DNA from: Ciona savignyi
Lineage: Eukaryota; Chordata; Ascidiacea; Phlebobranchia; Cionidae
NCBI GenBank assembly: GCA_000149265.1
Contig: CH002647.1
Span: forward strand, 195,184-259,183
Length of the DNA stretch: 64,000 nucleotides
Direction: 5' to 3'
In this document: piece by piece, positions 46,016 to 58,500 of the stretch
Position numbering within the stretch: position 1 is the first letter of the stretch
Layout of the letters: each line of letters opens with the position of its first letter
Program-made: the position numbers and the translations under genes
The notes under the pieces: generated by a model
What the model was told of the DNA's origin: nothing
Seen by the model: only the letters and a program-made list of their open reading frames with translations
Database searches by the model: none

Positions 46016-46717
46016 TCAGTATTCAGAGAGTAGAACTCCCGTTTGGGGATATGGGAGACAGGAGGCACGTTTGTGAACTTCTATCGTTTTCGAATATTCT
46101 AGCCGACTTGTTTTCCAGTGTTCTAAGTTTTTGTACGCTCGAGTAGCGTAATTGATGTCTAGTTCTCGACGTGATTTAACGCTTACGTCACGAAGAGGAA
46201 AGCAGGTCTGAGTCGTGTTTAAGTGCTGCTCGACATCGGTAATTAAGTTCACGTTAAAGTAGTGCTTGGCGTTTCCTTGGAATGTACTGATGTGTTCGTG
46301 CACATGTGCTGGTACTATACGAGGGACTCAAGATGCCGTTGTTATTTACAGTGTTAACATGTATTATATCGGATAAGCCCGTATGCACGAGAATTAAACG
46401 CAGACATTTGGAATTACGATTGTCCTTGTGTTTGTATAATACACCACGTATAATGTTTGTATTGCGTATGTTAACCATGTCGTTGTTGTTACTATCTATA
46501 TATATATATATAGCAGACGCTCGAGGTACAACTGTTGTGATATAGGTGTTTAGCAGCGACTGGCTGGATAATGCGCTGGATAAGTTGTAATTTCCGGGTT
46601 GGAAGCTAATCGAACGAAAGTGTGATGTCCTGACACGGTCGTTATGAGGTGGCGCGTGGTTGTTGTATGAATGAAGCCGTTTAAATGAGGCGACTGTGTG
46701 GTAAGGGTAATTAGGGT
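46016..46717 (-). CDS. Probable unrecognised gene, 3' part
   Basis: No family recognised. Minus-strand frames are open unusually long for this AT-rich DNA: one from 46717 to 46254 (about 150 codons) and another from about 46324 to a TGA at 46016. A consistent model is exon 46717-46493 (donor GATA|GTAACA), intron 46492-46315, exon 46314-46016 (acceptor CGTATAG). Both are phase 1, giving about 174 residues of C-terminal protein, with DPNYPYHTVASFKRLHSYNN near the start of this part and PYPQTGVLLSEY at its end. Higher CpG than flanks and a minus-strand AATAAA at 45968-45963 support a real gene end. Upstream exons and the start codon were not found. Confidence 0.4.
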
Positions 46718-47723
46718 CTCATGGGCTTGGAATAATGGAATAAAAAATTTAAATTCAAAGAAAAAACGCAAAAAGTAATTAATCAAAGCAAGGCGAAAAA
46801 AAACATACAAGGAAACCAATAAATTAAAGCAAACTTGCCCATGCCTGGGACAAGACTGATGTAACATGGAGCAATAGATAAATTGAGTGCACACCACACT
46901 ATCATTGATGTTTCAATGACATGTGTAGAAAACGTTTTGGACAAAAATCCATAAAAATGATGCATTTTGGTTTGTATAACTTGCGTTTTGAATACAGCTC
47001 TATATGTAATTCCTTGCGCGCCTCTTAGCACATAGGTTAGGTTTGAAAACAAAAACCATATTTATGTAGTTTTTACGGTTTATAATAGCCTTAAAATAAT
47101 ATTAGATATATAGATTGGTGTATGTACCTACTACTGCAATGTAAGCTGCACCACTGTTAAACTGAACTATACAATTTGCAATTTGAAAACAAAGACTTAA
47201 ACACATCGCGGTTGCATGTGCATCAAGTTACACAGCATTAAGACAGTCGATGTGCACAATTGCCGCAAAGACAAGAGTTTGATGGTAAGACCAGAAGTTC
47301 GGTTGCCAGCAATTGAAGTGACATACTTTTTAGAGAGTTATCCAAATGTTTGCAGTTTTGACCTGTCCCACGCCGGGGTCTGATCCTATGAAATGGTAGC
47401 AAATTAGAGATAGAAATTCATTGACAATCCACAATACACATGCTATTTGGTGCCATGGACCATTTTAATTTCGGATTAGATTAGTAGCTTAGTCATTCGC
47501 TGTTAACACAACTTGGGATATATACGGATTATTTAGCCAATTTGACCGCCAAGATCTGCCTGGCATGCCCACAGGCAATAAAATTAACGAGTTAACTCTG
47601 TAAGATTTTCTCTAATGCATCCTGATACATAATTGTCCTAAAATCATATGAAATAGAGCCGTCATGACAAGAGATCAGCATAGTTTTAAAAAGAATCAGT
47701 AATTGCAATTCTGCTATTAGTGT
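46718..47723. other. Gap between the 46 kb candidate and Rap2
   Basis: No repeat or gene recognised. It could contain missing 5' exons of the 46 kb candidate. A 46783-47052 minus ORF is hydrophobic but featureless. Confidence 0.3.
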
Positions 47724-47729
47724 TTTATT
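47724..47729 (-). terminator. Polyadenylation signal of the Rap2 gene
   Basis: AATAAA on the minus strand about 220 bases beyond the TAG stop at 47946. Confidence 0.45.
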
Positions 47730-47945
47730 AAATTATAAGGTTTTGCTGTTTTTTTTATTAAAATGTATTTATCTCCAAAGTTGTGTGTTGTTTACAATGT
47801 TTACAACTGTAGTTGGTGTGATTTCACACTACTACTAGGCAGGACATGCCCCCTTTTTTCCACTATAAAAATAACACACTGGGATTAAAGGTAACGAAAC
47901 CAGGAAATACTTACGGGCGATTTTTGTCACAAGACCATCAGCCTG

Positions 47946-49181
47946 CTATAATATAATGCAACAGTCTCCATTTTTTTGTGGCTGCGACATGAAGTTAGTT
48001 TCCCGAACTATCTCGGCGAAAAGCTCATCCACATTACGCTTGCTCTTGGCGGAGGTTTCAAGAAAAGGACATCCCCATTCATTGGCAAGAGTTGCACCAT
48101 CAGCTGTCCGCACTTCTCGCTCAGATTCAAGATCAACCTAACACCATGGTATTTGTGTTTGAAAAAAACAGTGCACAGTAAAGAGGTGCTAGCTTTTGAA
48201 GCTAAATGTTATGGGTTATAAAGCATACTATAGAACATGGATATAATATAATATTACCAACTAACTGACACCATGGTATTGTTGTTTAAAAAACAGCACA
48301 GGTTGAAAAGGTAATGTAGCTAAATGTTGTACGGTATAATAAGCCAATCTTTGTAATATTTAAGGTTAACAACATGCTAATACATTATATTGTTGTTTAA
48401 AATAACAGTGTAGATTAAAAGGAATGTAGGCTTTTAAAGCTAAATATTGTTATTAAGTGTAAAGTTATTAACCAAACCTTCTAATATAAATATAATGTTA
48501 CCAATTTACTAGCCAAGATGTTTCTAATTATTCTTAACGAAATGTGGTAAAATATAATTATCGTAAATCTCGTACCTTATTTCCTACTAAAACAATCGGG
48601 ACTCTGTCTGTTCCTTTAAGACGGCAAATTTGTTCTCTCATTGGCCTTATATCGTGAAAGGACTGAGCGTTCACAAGCGAATAGACAAGGATAAACCCTT
48701 GTCCGTTCTTAATGTATAAATCTCGCATGGATGCAAACTGTTCAGTACCAGCCGTGTCAAGAATTTCAAGAATGGACGGAGAGTTGTCCACTTCAATTTC
48801 TTTCCTGTAAAAAATATGTTGCCGTGGTAAATGGATTATGATTTGGAGATCATTTCTTTTACATTTGAAACAAGCAGTATGGTATATAACTCAATAATTC
48901 CAATGAAATAATGGCGTTTATGCAAAACTTTTTTTCAATGCAATTCGCAGTTTAATATATTGGCCTTATTTTTATTCTTCATTTGTAGGTATTTAAAAAA
49001 ACTTACATAAGGCCTGGAAAACAAGGCTAGAACATGCATACACACACGATTACACCAACCTATAAAAGTCTTCAATTGTTGGGTCATATTTTTCAGCAAA
49101 AGTCCCAGTCACAAATTGGACAGTAAGAGCACTCTTTCCCACACCTCCAGAGCCAAGCACTACAACTTTGAATTCCTTCAT
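47946..49181 (-). CDS. RAP2: Rap2-like small GTPase
   Basis: Membrane-anchored Ras-family switch. Three minus-strand exons, 49181-49060, 48804-48576 and 48137-47946, join in phase to 180 residues (family about 183). Motifs: P-loop GSGGVGKS at 10-17; effector loop YDPTIEDFY at 32-40, with the Phe39 that separates Rap2 from Rap1 (Ser39); DTAGTEQF at 57-64 with the Rap-specific Thr61 in place of glutamine; NKVD formed across the second splice junction; ETSAK near the end. The C-terminus DCCIIL is a CAAX box ending in leucine, which predicts geranylgeranylation, with a neighbouring cysteine for palmitoylation. All key residues are present. The intron between exons 2 and 3 holds a tandem repeat. 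Confidence 0.97.
48143..48480. repeat. Diverged tandem repeat of about 110-125 bases in Rap2 intron 2
   Basis: Three units, starting near 48143, 48270 and 48385, each contain ACCATGGTATT or a relative, TTGTTTAAAAAACAG, AAAAGG..ATGTAG and AGCTAAATGTT. Unit 1 begins right at the exon 3 acceptor. Confidence 0.6.
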
Positions 49182-51784
49182 TACTTTTACTTTGTCTTAA
49201 AAATCCTCAGTGGCCAAACATCACATTAATTTAAAACCTTAAAACTGAAGACTTCATTCCAGTCTAAATCTACATAAGATTTGAATTAAAAATATATCAT
49301 AATGATACTTATATTAAGATTAGTATATCATAAAGTTAACTTAGTAAAACATAAAAAAACTTCCCGATGCTAACTTACCTTTCAAGCAGTTAAAATGTAT
49401 TGTGTAAACTATTTACAGTAATTTAAAGCTTTAGTCATTTTGTAAAGTCAGCATGTATGTGCATCATCCATACAAGGTTGCTTTAAAGCTTGTTACAACT
49501 TACAACCTAAGCAATATTGTATCCACAATTTAGTATTAGCTGGCAGCACATCATACAGCTAGTCTGAAGGTTACGCATTCGAATTGAGCCACACGCTGTT
49601 TCTATTTATACATGTGTCTCTTTTTAAATAGGTGTCGCAGGAAAAGGCAGTTCTGGACACGCTCCAAATCAGTGGAAACCAGTGCATAGCGTGGAAATCA
49701 AAGAAAACATTGCCACGCACTGTAGAACTGTAGGGCTATATGCACAACAGGCTGGGAAACTAGACTATGGAAACAAGTCGTCTGATAATATTAATTCTAT
49801 ATAAACATCAGCATATAAATCAGACGGATTTCCATATCTGACAGGATATGAATGACAAAACCATCATTTTTTAAATCATCACAAAATATAGCCATTAGCA
49901 CGGTGGTGTCATATGCAAATAAAGAGAAGTGTGTTAAAACATGGAATAAATGGCACAATGGGCAAACATCGATTAGGTACACAAACACCCACGGTGGACA
50001 AAGAAAGGTTAACTAATTAAATAAACAGAGCACAATCGGAGGCCACTTATGAATTAGATAATGAACAGAATAAAAAACCGGGATCTAATAGTTTCATGCG
50101 CACCGAAAATATCTTCACTCATTTTTAACCAAGTTAATTTGTTATCTTGTGGCCAAGTACCATAGGCAACAAATAGGTAAAGAGCAATATACACCATACA
50201 GGGGTGGAAATTTACACCGGGGGTTAAACAGTTTCAAGATTTTCTGGATTTACCACATTGTAAATTACCATAGGCGTAAAAGCATCACACAACCTAAACA
50301 GTAAATATTTAATGACTATTTATTGATTAACATACATACATCGGCTGGACATAATGTTATGGTATGATACACTGTAACAACTATGGTATATAAACATTCA
50401 AGTAGAAAGGTTACATTGGTCTTATTAAAATTTTCTTCGATAAGTGTTAAACCTCAAGGTTTAATACCAAGTCAAGCGCTTTCGAGTACCAAATAAACCA
50501 AAAATTTGGATGATTAAAACATTTTGGTCTTAACTACATTTATATAGCCTATATTAATACTAAACAATGGAATTCAGATGTACATTACAAACCTTAATTA
50601 ATTTTCGTCAGAAGAGTTTTAATAGAACGTACTGTGATAAACAATAAGATTATTTATTCAAGATAGATAAAAGCAGGCACAGTGGAACAAGTTTTATAAA
50701 ATCAGGTCAATATGTGAACCACAATACCATTGTAATAAAAAGCATAGTGGTGCAATATTATGTATAATGTAGGTAAACACAATACACATAATATAACATA
50801 CACACAAAAAATTTGGGATTTCAAGCACACATTGCTCACATCTCTTTGCTTGCTCCAGCCATTGGCAGTAACTAGTAGGCTGATCGATTCCAAGAGATTA
50901 TGTCAGACATACAGGTACTGGTATTTTAGTATAAACCGTAAAGACATTATCTGACTGGCTAGTAGAAGGGCTAATTTCCATCAAACCGGGTACACCTGGT
51001 GTTACCAGTACCACTGAGCCAACCAGATGGGCCAAACAGAACTTCCAGAAAAAAAGCTTAAACATAAATCATGATGCACATTCTTAAGTACTGGCAATAT
51101 ATTAAATTGTAGAATTTTGCAAAGTTAAGACGGAATAATGTCTTAACATTAAGGATATATATATATCTCAACTGGACAGGTAGATTGTAAGGGCATGTGG
51201 TTATATATATAGTGCCTTATTCACCTTCAGCATCCGCGTGATCATTATTAATAACTACACTTTTGTGACGGCATGAACGATAATGGCCTATACGCAATAT
51301 GATTAAGATCCAATGGTGTTACCGGTGACGGGCGAATGCATTGGACTTTGTGCTTCAGATATGTTGAATTTGGCTATGCCACTAATAAGTTGCCAATATT
51401 CTAAACAGTGCCGGTATAACAATTGGTCGATGTATTTTTAAATAGCATATTATCATTCTGCGCCCCACCTTGAAATTCTTAGTAAGGTATATCTAACATA
51501 CAATTGTGAAAAATGTGATATATTTTTGGACAGCATGTTTAATGACGCAGTTTTGGCAGTATATATTTATCTGTATTCTGTATACATTAGCTATAATATC
51601 TTATCATATTTCTAAAAAAGTCACCATTTCTAAAATTATTCCGAATCACTGCTCCATTTAAATGAAATTTGATTCTGGAATAGACAATACTAGCCGAGAT
51701 ATTAAATGAACAATATCTTGTGATTCGATTAACCTTGCCATCTCCAGTTAGACGTCGATTCAACAACGGGTGCCCTTTAATTTT

Positions 51785-51834
51785 TACAGGATCGCTTGGA
51801 TTGTGTGGATAGGTTGGATCAAGCGATCCTGTGG
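51785..51834. repeat. Hairpin palindrome 1
   Basis: Arms TACAGGATCGCTTG and CAAGCGATCCTGT separated by about 22 bases. The flanking AT-rich bases also pair in part. It shares its stem core with the hairpin at 52127. Confidence 0.6.
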
Positions 51835-52126
51835 TATATAGAGGTACAATCACCAACCACCACCCAAAGTTACTATTTCACTAACGACACTAACCCAGAT
51901 CTTATCGCAATTCACTAGCAGTGAGTGCATATACTCTCCGATCCAACACACAACATTAGGGCAATTCTTATTTAATTATTATTTAAACTTTTCTTTAAGT
52001 CAGGATTTTGTTTGACAATCCCAAAATTTTAAATACCCAAATAAATATCCCCCAGGAAATTTGGAAAAACCCTCAAATATGTAATCTTATATTTTTAACT
52101 TCTGTAGTGATCGATTGTTATTGGTA

Positions 52127-52196
52127 CCTCTAATTATTACAGGATTGCTTGGAGGGTTAGAGTAAAGATTTCAAGCGATCCTGTAGTAATTAGAGG
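52127..52196. repeat. Hairpin palindrome 2, miRNA-precursor-like
   Basis: Two 25-base arms (52127-52151 and 52172-52196) pair along their whole length. The only two non-Watson-Crick positions are G-U compatible if the plus strand is transcribed. The loop is 20 bases. The core of each arm matches hairpin 1. Confidence 0.6.
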
Positions 52197-54329
52197 AACC
52201 TGGTTATTATTCATCTAGTGTATTGTAATATAAAATAAATCATTACCGGTATCATATTGATTAATATACCCGTATGTGGTTTTTACCATTAAACACAGCT
52301 CAACATATAAGCATTTCCAATTATGTTTTAAGTAGGGTTAATGAGTACATTTACCCTAAACAATAAAAAAAACAAGCATACGCTGGAATATGAACATTGA
52401 AACAGACCAGCTAATTAAATCGCTTTTTTATGGTACCGGTAAAGTAACATATCTTCACAACTATGATGTAACAGTGTTTACTAGGTTTTTTCATAAATGT
52501 TTTTCTGTATCATTGAAAAAAAATTACAAGCATAGACTTTGGTTTCAATTTTGTTATGAGCATACACTTTTTTTAGTTTTGACAGCTGCAAACATTGTCT
52601 GCTCTTTCGTTTAATGTCACACCGCACTTATAAATGTAGATATAAACATGAATAACTTCACCAATTCACAGAAGTCTACTCCTACAGCATCCGAACTAAT
52701 TGTTAGGCCTCCGTGGTCAGAAACAATCCGTATTTAACATAACAGCTCACAACAGTTGGTTTAAACTTATTAAAAATTTAAAAAGGTAGGCTACTACTAC
52801 AATTACAGTATAGGCGAGTGAAAATAAAATACTACTCTGGAATTGTTCGACTTTTCACCAGCCCACTGATCGCTATAACTGTTTTACAAAAAAGAACGCG
52901 AAAATATACATTAGGCCTAGCATTTCAAGAACTACAGGGTAAACTACCATTGTGATTCATACAATGAACTAGATGATATGACGTAAGGGCGTCGCCGTCA
53001 TGCATCACCACACTTGGTTACCTAACTGGTGCTCACTTTTGAAAACTTTCGTTCTTTTTCTTAAATTTTGTTTAAAAATATTATATTCATAGCCGAATAC
53101 TTGATTTGTTAATCAAATAATTTGAAATTGTAAGATTGAGTGTTCCCCTGTTGGGTCTACTTCGGTGGATCAAACTATGGACAACAAAGGGAAAATATAG
53201 ATCCGACACCTACCACTGTCTAATTTATTGTGTCCCTTCTTAAATTAGTAGGCGATACTATGGGAGTCTGTATATCGTCATTTATTTTAATATATTATTA
53301 CGACCATCTGAATTAAGTTGAGTTTAAAATAGAACGTTCATAACATATTTAAAGCCATACGAAAGTGAACCCCAGCAATTCAATCGATACAACCCCCTAC
53401 TAGATATGTGTACTTTTATTCGATACGATAAAATTTTCCAGCACTAACAGTGCAATAACTTCCACTAGATTCATTTTAAAAGATTGAACTCATGCGGGGT
53501 TGAACCCACCAAAGTTTTAAACTTGAATAGGCTGACTGTATATAAATCAATTTTCAGCCACACAATCATTTCATATAAAAAATAACTTAGTAAAAGCCAG
53601 TAAAATAACTAATAACTTTATTGCGAAGTAAGCAGATTTTTTGGTTAAAAGTAAACTAATTACTTTACAATATCAAGTTATATAAAAAATTCTATTGGGT
53701 TAATATGGGTAGGCCTATTAAGCCCCACTTCGCTGTTTTTTATTTTATATTAATGCTCTTGATAGGCCTGCTGTCTCGCCAGCTGTTCGTCAAGAATGCT
53801 TAAATATATAAAGAACCGATATTTTTCAGCATTTTCAGTCACGGTATTCTCTGTTATCTGATATCTCTTGTATGAATAGGAAATTTCTCTCCAGGCAATT
53901 GACGAAATGGTGAAAAATACAAAATAAACGAGAAAAACAAATCTTGAATTGAATAAACCAAATTAAGCCCGGAATATTCCGAAAAATACAAAAAAAACGA
54001 GAAGCAAATAAATATAATGTGCTATTACCACATGCATTAAAACAGATAGATACTTAAATCCAATAAATAAGAACATATTATTTTAAAACGAACTAACAAT
54101 TGGTGATGAAACCAAATCCATTTCATTTGTTTTCCAATAAATTCCCAGAAGCTCCACAACACTCAATCCAGTGATCGGTCTGCATTAACGTCCCTAATTA
54201 ACACGAATTAACTGTTTTATAAAAGTAGATCTTTTACACCTGTTAGCTTTTATGTTATTCTTTTGCGAGTTGCGATGCCAATTTTGAAGTAAATGTCCTT
54301 ATGGAAATTATATATTCCGTACAATTATT

Positions 54330-54440
54330 GTAACAGCTATTTATCTGCCAGCAAGCCAGTATGGAAAGCATGGCAAGTGCACCCGCGATATTTTTTAAAC
54401 TATCATAAATGCACCCGAAAAAATCGTAAAATGCACCCCT
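54330..54440. repeat. GTGCACCC repeat element, copy 1
   Basis: GCCAGCAAGCCAGTATGGAA is followed by three spaced TGCACCC motifs. It is an inverted counterpart of 55005-55130. Confidence 0.5.
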
Positions 54441-55004
54441 GCTAACCTGCACTTGCTATATAAAAACAAACCATTCGTCAACGATTAACGCATTTAACGC
54501 AGCCCTATGACTAATTGTACACATTCAATGAAAAGCACAGTAAATAAGCTTTCCCTTAACCCAGGAAACGTCGATTAAGCATTCGATGCGGTCAGATTGA
54601 ATCGCACAAATAGTCTCGAACACTGATACGCACGGTACTTTACCTAAAGCGAGAAGGAAAGCGAACATGTTTATAGGTTAGTTATCGAAGAAACATACAT
54701 CAGTGTTCTGTTTAAAATGCAAACGATTTATTAACTGAGCTATTAAGACTAGTTTTAATCCTAAACCTGAAACTCTAATTTAATTTTATCTGTTAGGACT
54801 GGATTAAATCGATTGAATAGTCATGGGTACGATATGGGAATTCACATTTCAAAAAAATATGGAACATTAATTGCTTTCCAGAGTTAATTGATGCAAAAAA
54901 GTCCAAAACAGAAAAATATTATTTATTGTACCGTGTATTTCTATTTCGGCCGTTTCTATAGGTTTACGAAAGTTCCAACAGAGAAATGGCGATATGTAAT
55001 TGCG

Positions 55005-55130
55005 TGGTATATCTGCACCCGGCTGTCGGGATCGTGCACCCGGCGGTCGGGGTTGTGCACCCGCGAGATCTCGTCGAGATCTGCCATACTTTCCAGACTG
55101 GCCAGCAAGCAAATTTGTAACATACTTATG
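55005..55130. repeat. GTGCACCC repeat element, copy 2 (inverted), GC-rich
   Basis: Three units of about 20 bases (TGCACCCGGCGGTCGGGGT type) are followed by the palindrome GAGATCTCGTCGAGATCT and CCATACTTTCCAGACTGGCC, the complement of copy 1's flank. Far more GC-rich than its surroundings. Confidence 0.5.
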
Positions 55131-55501
55131 CTTCTTGTAACATATTTATGCTAGACTACAATAAACAACATTAATAAAAGCTAAACTAATATTTATTCCC
55201 CAGTTATTAATTATTGTGTTCAATATGCAATTGATTAAATCGTTTGGATACACTGCTTGATTATCATCCAACATTCGGCGTGATCACCGAATAGTCCGGT
55301 TGTTTAATGATCGCAACCCAGTAGTCTGATTCATTAAACCACAACATGAATTAAGCTTTGAATAGCGTTTTACACTTTTTTACATAACATTTACTGACAT
55401 TAGACTTGGGTTAATGGGACCATGTGCTGATGGCCCAAGATTTAGGTTATTAAGGAATTGCAAGTAGCATGTTGGTTACGCGGTTAAATTGTTTAATTAC
55501 G

Positions 55502-58500
55502 TCAATCATGTTCTTTTATCTGATATATGCAAAAGCCGTCCTGAATGGTGGTGAAAATTCGCCCCTGGTTGTCCACTTGGATATCAGCACTTGGTGTCGC
55601 CATATATTTGTCCACGTGACCAATGTATCTTCCTTCACACGAATATTCTACAATTGACTTGGTGTCGTAATCCCCGACGTAGAAGGACCTGCGAAACTCT
55701 GGGTAAGTGTGCGTTTTGGTCTTAAAGTATGACTGTTATTGTATTATTAAATCTGTAGTGTTTTAATTGAAATTGTTATTATTTTCCCGTGCACAGTGTG
55801 ATGTAGTGTTTATTTAGGAACCGTTTGTAGCGACCAATTTGAAGCGATACAAAGTGACTTTTCATGGATGTCTATGTATAACCACATACGTTACTGTGCA
55901 GTGAAAGAATTGCCTTTCTGGCCTCGGATAACAGAAAAATTTGCTATTTTATTCGGGGGTGTTTATATGAGACAGTAACAGTTGTTACCATGGGGAATCA
56001 TTACATTCGTATTTAATTTTTAAGCAGACAAAAAGTAGGCGTGGAAATAACACATAACTTATTTGGGCAGAACTGTTAGAGCTGGGTCACAAAATATTTT
56101 ATATGACAAATGTAAAGCATAAGTGCACGTTTAAGAACCAATATGGTAAACTGTATAACCTAGATCAATCGTCCGCACAAACTTAACTTCTGTTTGTACA
56201 GCTGTATAAATATTCACCGAAATATGTGGTACGATTTAGAACAAAACAAAGCATTGCTTTTTTACTAGTATTAAATTGACGAAAGGCACATGATACATTA
56301 TTTAAAACATATAACTTGCACCTACTTCCCATCTAAGCTTTCGCAAACGCCAGTGGCGCAAGAGAGTTGGTCCGTTCCAAACGATTTGATGAACTTCAAA
56401 TTCCTTTCATCAAACAACTTAATACATCTGTTGTGGGAATCAGACACAGCAATTCGGCCCCTGCTGTCGGTACATGAGTAATACGGCCAGTTAAATTCAC
56501 TTGCTTCTTTCGTCCCCAGGCAGCCTAGATTTTTAGGAAAGCAAAACTGTCAAATGTACAAAAATATTTTGGCCACTGACTGGTCCATTATTTTAATATT
56601 TTTAAAATTATGGGCATATTTTCCAAGACGGCTCTAATAGCCGTAGAAATTAGCCAGTCAACCGACTGTTGCGGATTTAAAAAATATAGTATTTAAACCT
56701 AATATTCCTGACAAACTACTTTATGTCGAAGGCCTTGCTGTTTCTGGCCGTACAAACTGTTTCTTCACAAGAAGTAAAGAATATAACAAATTCGTACCGT
56801 AAAATGACAATGTTACAACTGTTATACGTAGTTGCACAATTGCTGTCCAGCATTAAAGTACAGAAAGTTAAAAGTTATGTTTTGGTTTTTCTATTTCATC
56901 AAGTTAGTATACTGTTGTGCAAATCGAATACCCTGTCTACTATAAGAAATAAGTTATATATTTAAGAGCGTTTTGCTGTTAGCAAACTGCTTGTTTTTTA
57001 GTTTAAATCCCCATTTGGGCAATACGCCAGATATTAAAGGTGTACGGGAAAAGATTTATACCGCCAATATTTACTGTAGAAACTCAGCATAATGTTACGC
57101 AGGGTACAACAATACAGCTCAGGGAAACACTTTCTCAGATTACGCGTCAGCATCCGTTTCACAGGAGGACAATAACTAAAATACTGCCTTTGTTATACCA
57201 TCCATTTAAAAGTGTACAAAGCCCGAAGCATACTGTTTTAAACTAACGGGGACAGGAAAAACAGAGCAAGTTTTGATTGTTAAAATTTTAACGTAAAATG
57301 GGTTCAGGTTATGACCTGTTATGGTTGTATAATTCTAAACCAAACCGCCAATTAGCGTTTTTGTTTTTTTTAAAGTCGATTGTTAAGCCGGCAATAACGT
57401 ATCTGGCACAAGTACATTCTTGAAACAGTACCCAATGCAATAGATATTGAGAAATAGTGAACATAAAGATATATTAAATTCATGTGTGAAGTTTGAAATC
57501 TTTCTTGTATTAGATGGTTATTAAAACTAATTTAAAAAAATCCACAACTGGTCATAAAAGGCTGATTATTTCTGATGAACTAAATATTTGGGCATGTAAA
57601 CATTACCAGGCCTATATATTAATTGTAATTTTTGTAAAAAGATAGTAACAATTTTAACATGAAAATCTCATAATGGACTCAACACAATGTCCTTGTCATA
57701 TAAAGGTCAAGCTGAACATTTGGCCACAAACCGTTCACACAGCTCTAAAGCGTTAACGCAGCTTTAAAACCTACCGACAGATTGTAAAAGCTTTCCATGG
57801 ATGTCATGGACAGTGACGCGATGTCGACCCACATCAGTAATGACGTATTGTCCTTGGCGATTCATGAGAATACTACGCGGGAAAACAAGCTCTTCATTTC
57901 CGAATATATGTTGAAGTTTAACGCCAATGTCTTGAAAATCTGAAAACAATTTAGGCAGTTGTTGAACTAACCTTTTGTAGGTTCAAGTTTAACAATCTAC
58001 TCTTCGTTTTATTTTTTTTAATTTCGAACCCTTGATGGGTTCGTTGCTAAGACCGTTTTTTGTATATAATTTGGTATACGTATCGGTCGCGTTAACCATT
58101 TGGCCACGTGACCGTACACGTTTTAGTTTTTCTTGATTGTATATTCCGTGTAACGTATTTAAAGTTTAGTTTAGTTTGTTAATTTTTAACCGAGTATTAT
58201 AAAACTACAAACGAATTAAATCAAGTCAAAAAAAAACACAGAAAAGACAACAAAACAAAATCAGGTCATTTTAAAAAAGGATCTAATTAAACAAATAAAG
58301 CGGACGCGGTCGCCAAACTATACCGTAAAAAATGTGCAAACCAAATTTAAGTAAGACGATAACGAGACTAAAGGCTAAATGGAAGATGTGGCCCGAAAGC
58401 ATGGACAAGGGGGGAAATACTTTCTAAAATAAAATTCCACGAATGTCAATTGACAATATTAGTTTCAAATTACATAACAAGGGCGCCTACTTGCAACATC

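Larger units (their letters stand above)
49182..55501. other. Large intergenic region between Rap2 and the NHL gene
   Basis: No protein gene recognised; all ORFs are short and featureless. It contains two related palindromic hairpins (51785 and 52127) and a GC-rich inverted repeat pair (54330 and 55005). The first 200-300 bases beyond 49181 presumably hold the Rap2 5' UTR and promoter. Confidence 0.4.

Noticed and set aside
57040-57246. 68-codon plus ORF in an NHL gene intron
   Set aside because: Begins at GTG, not ATG, antisense to a real gene, no family features.
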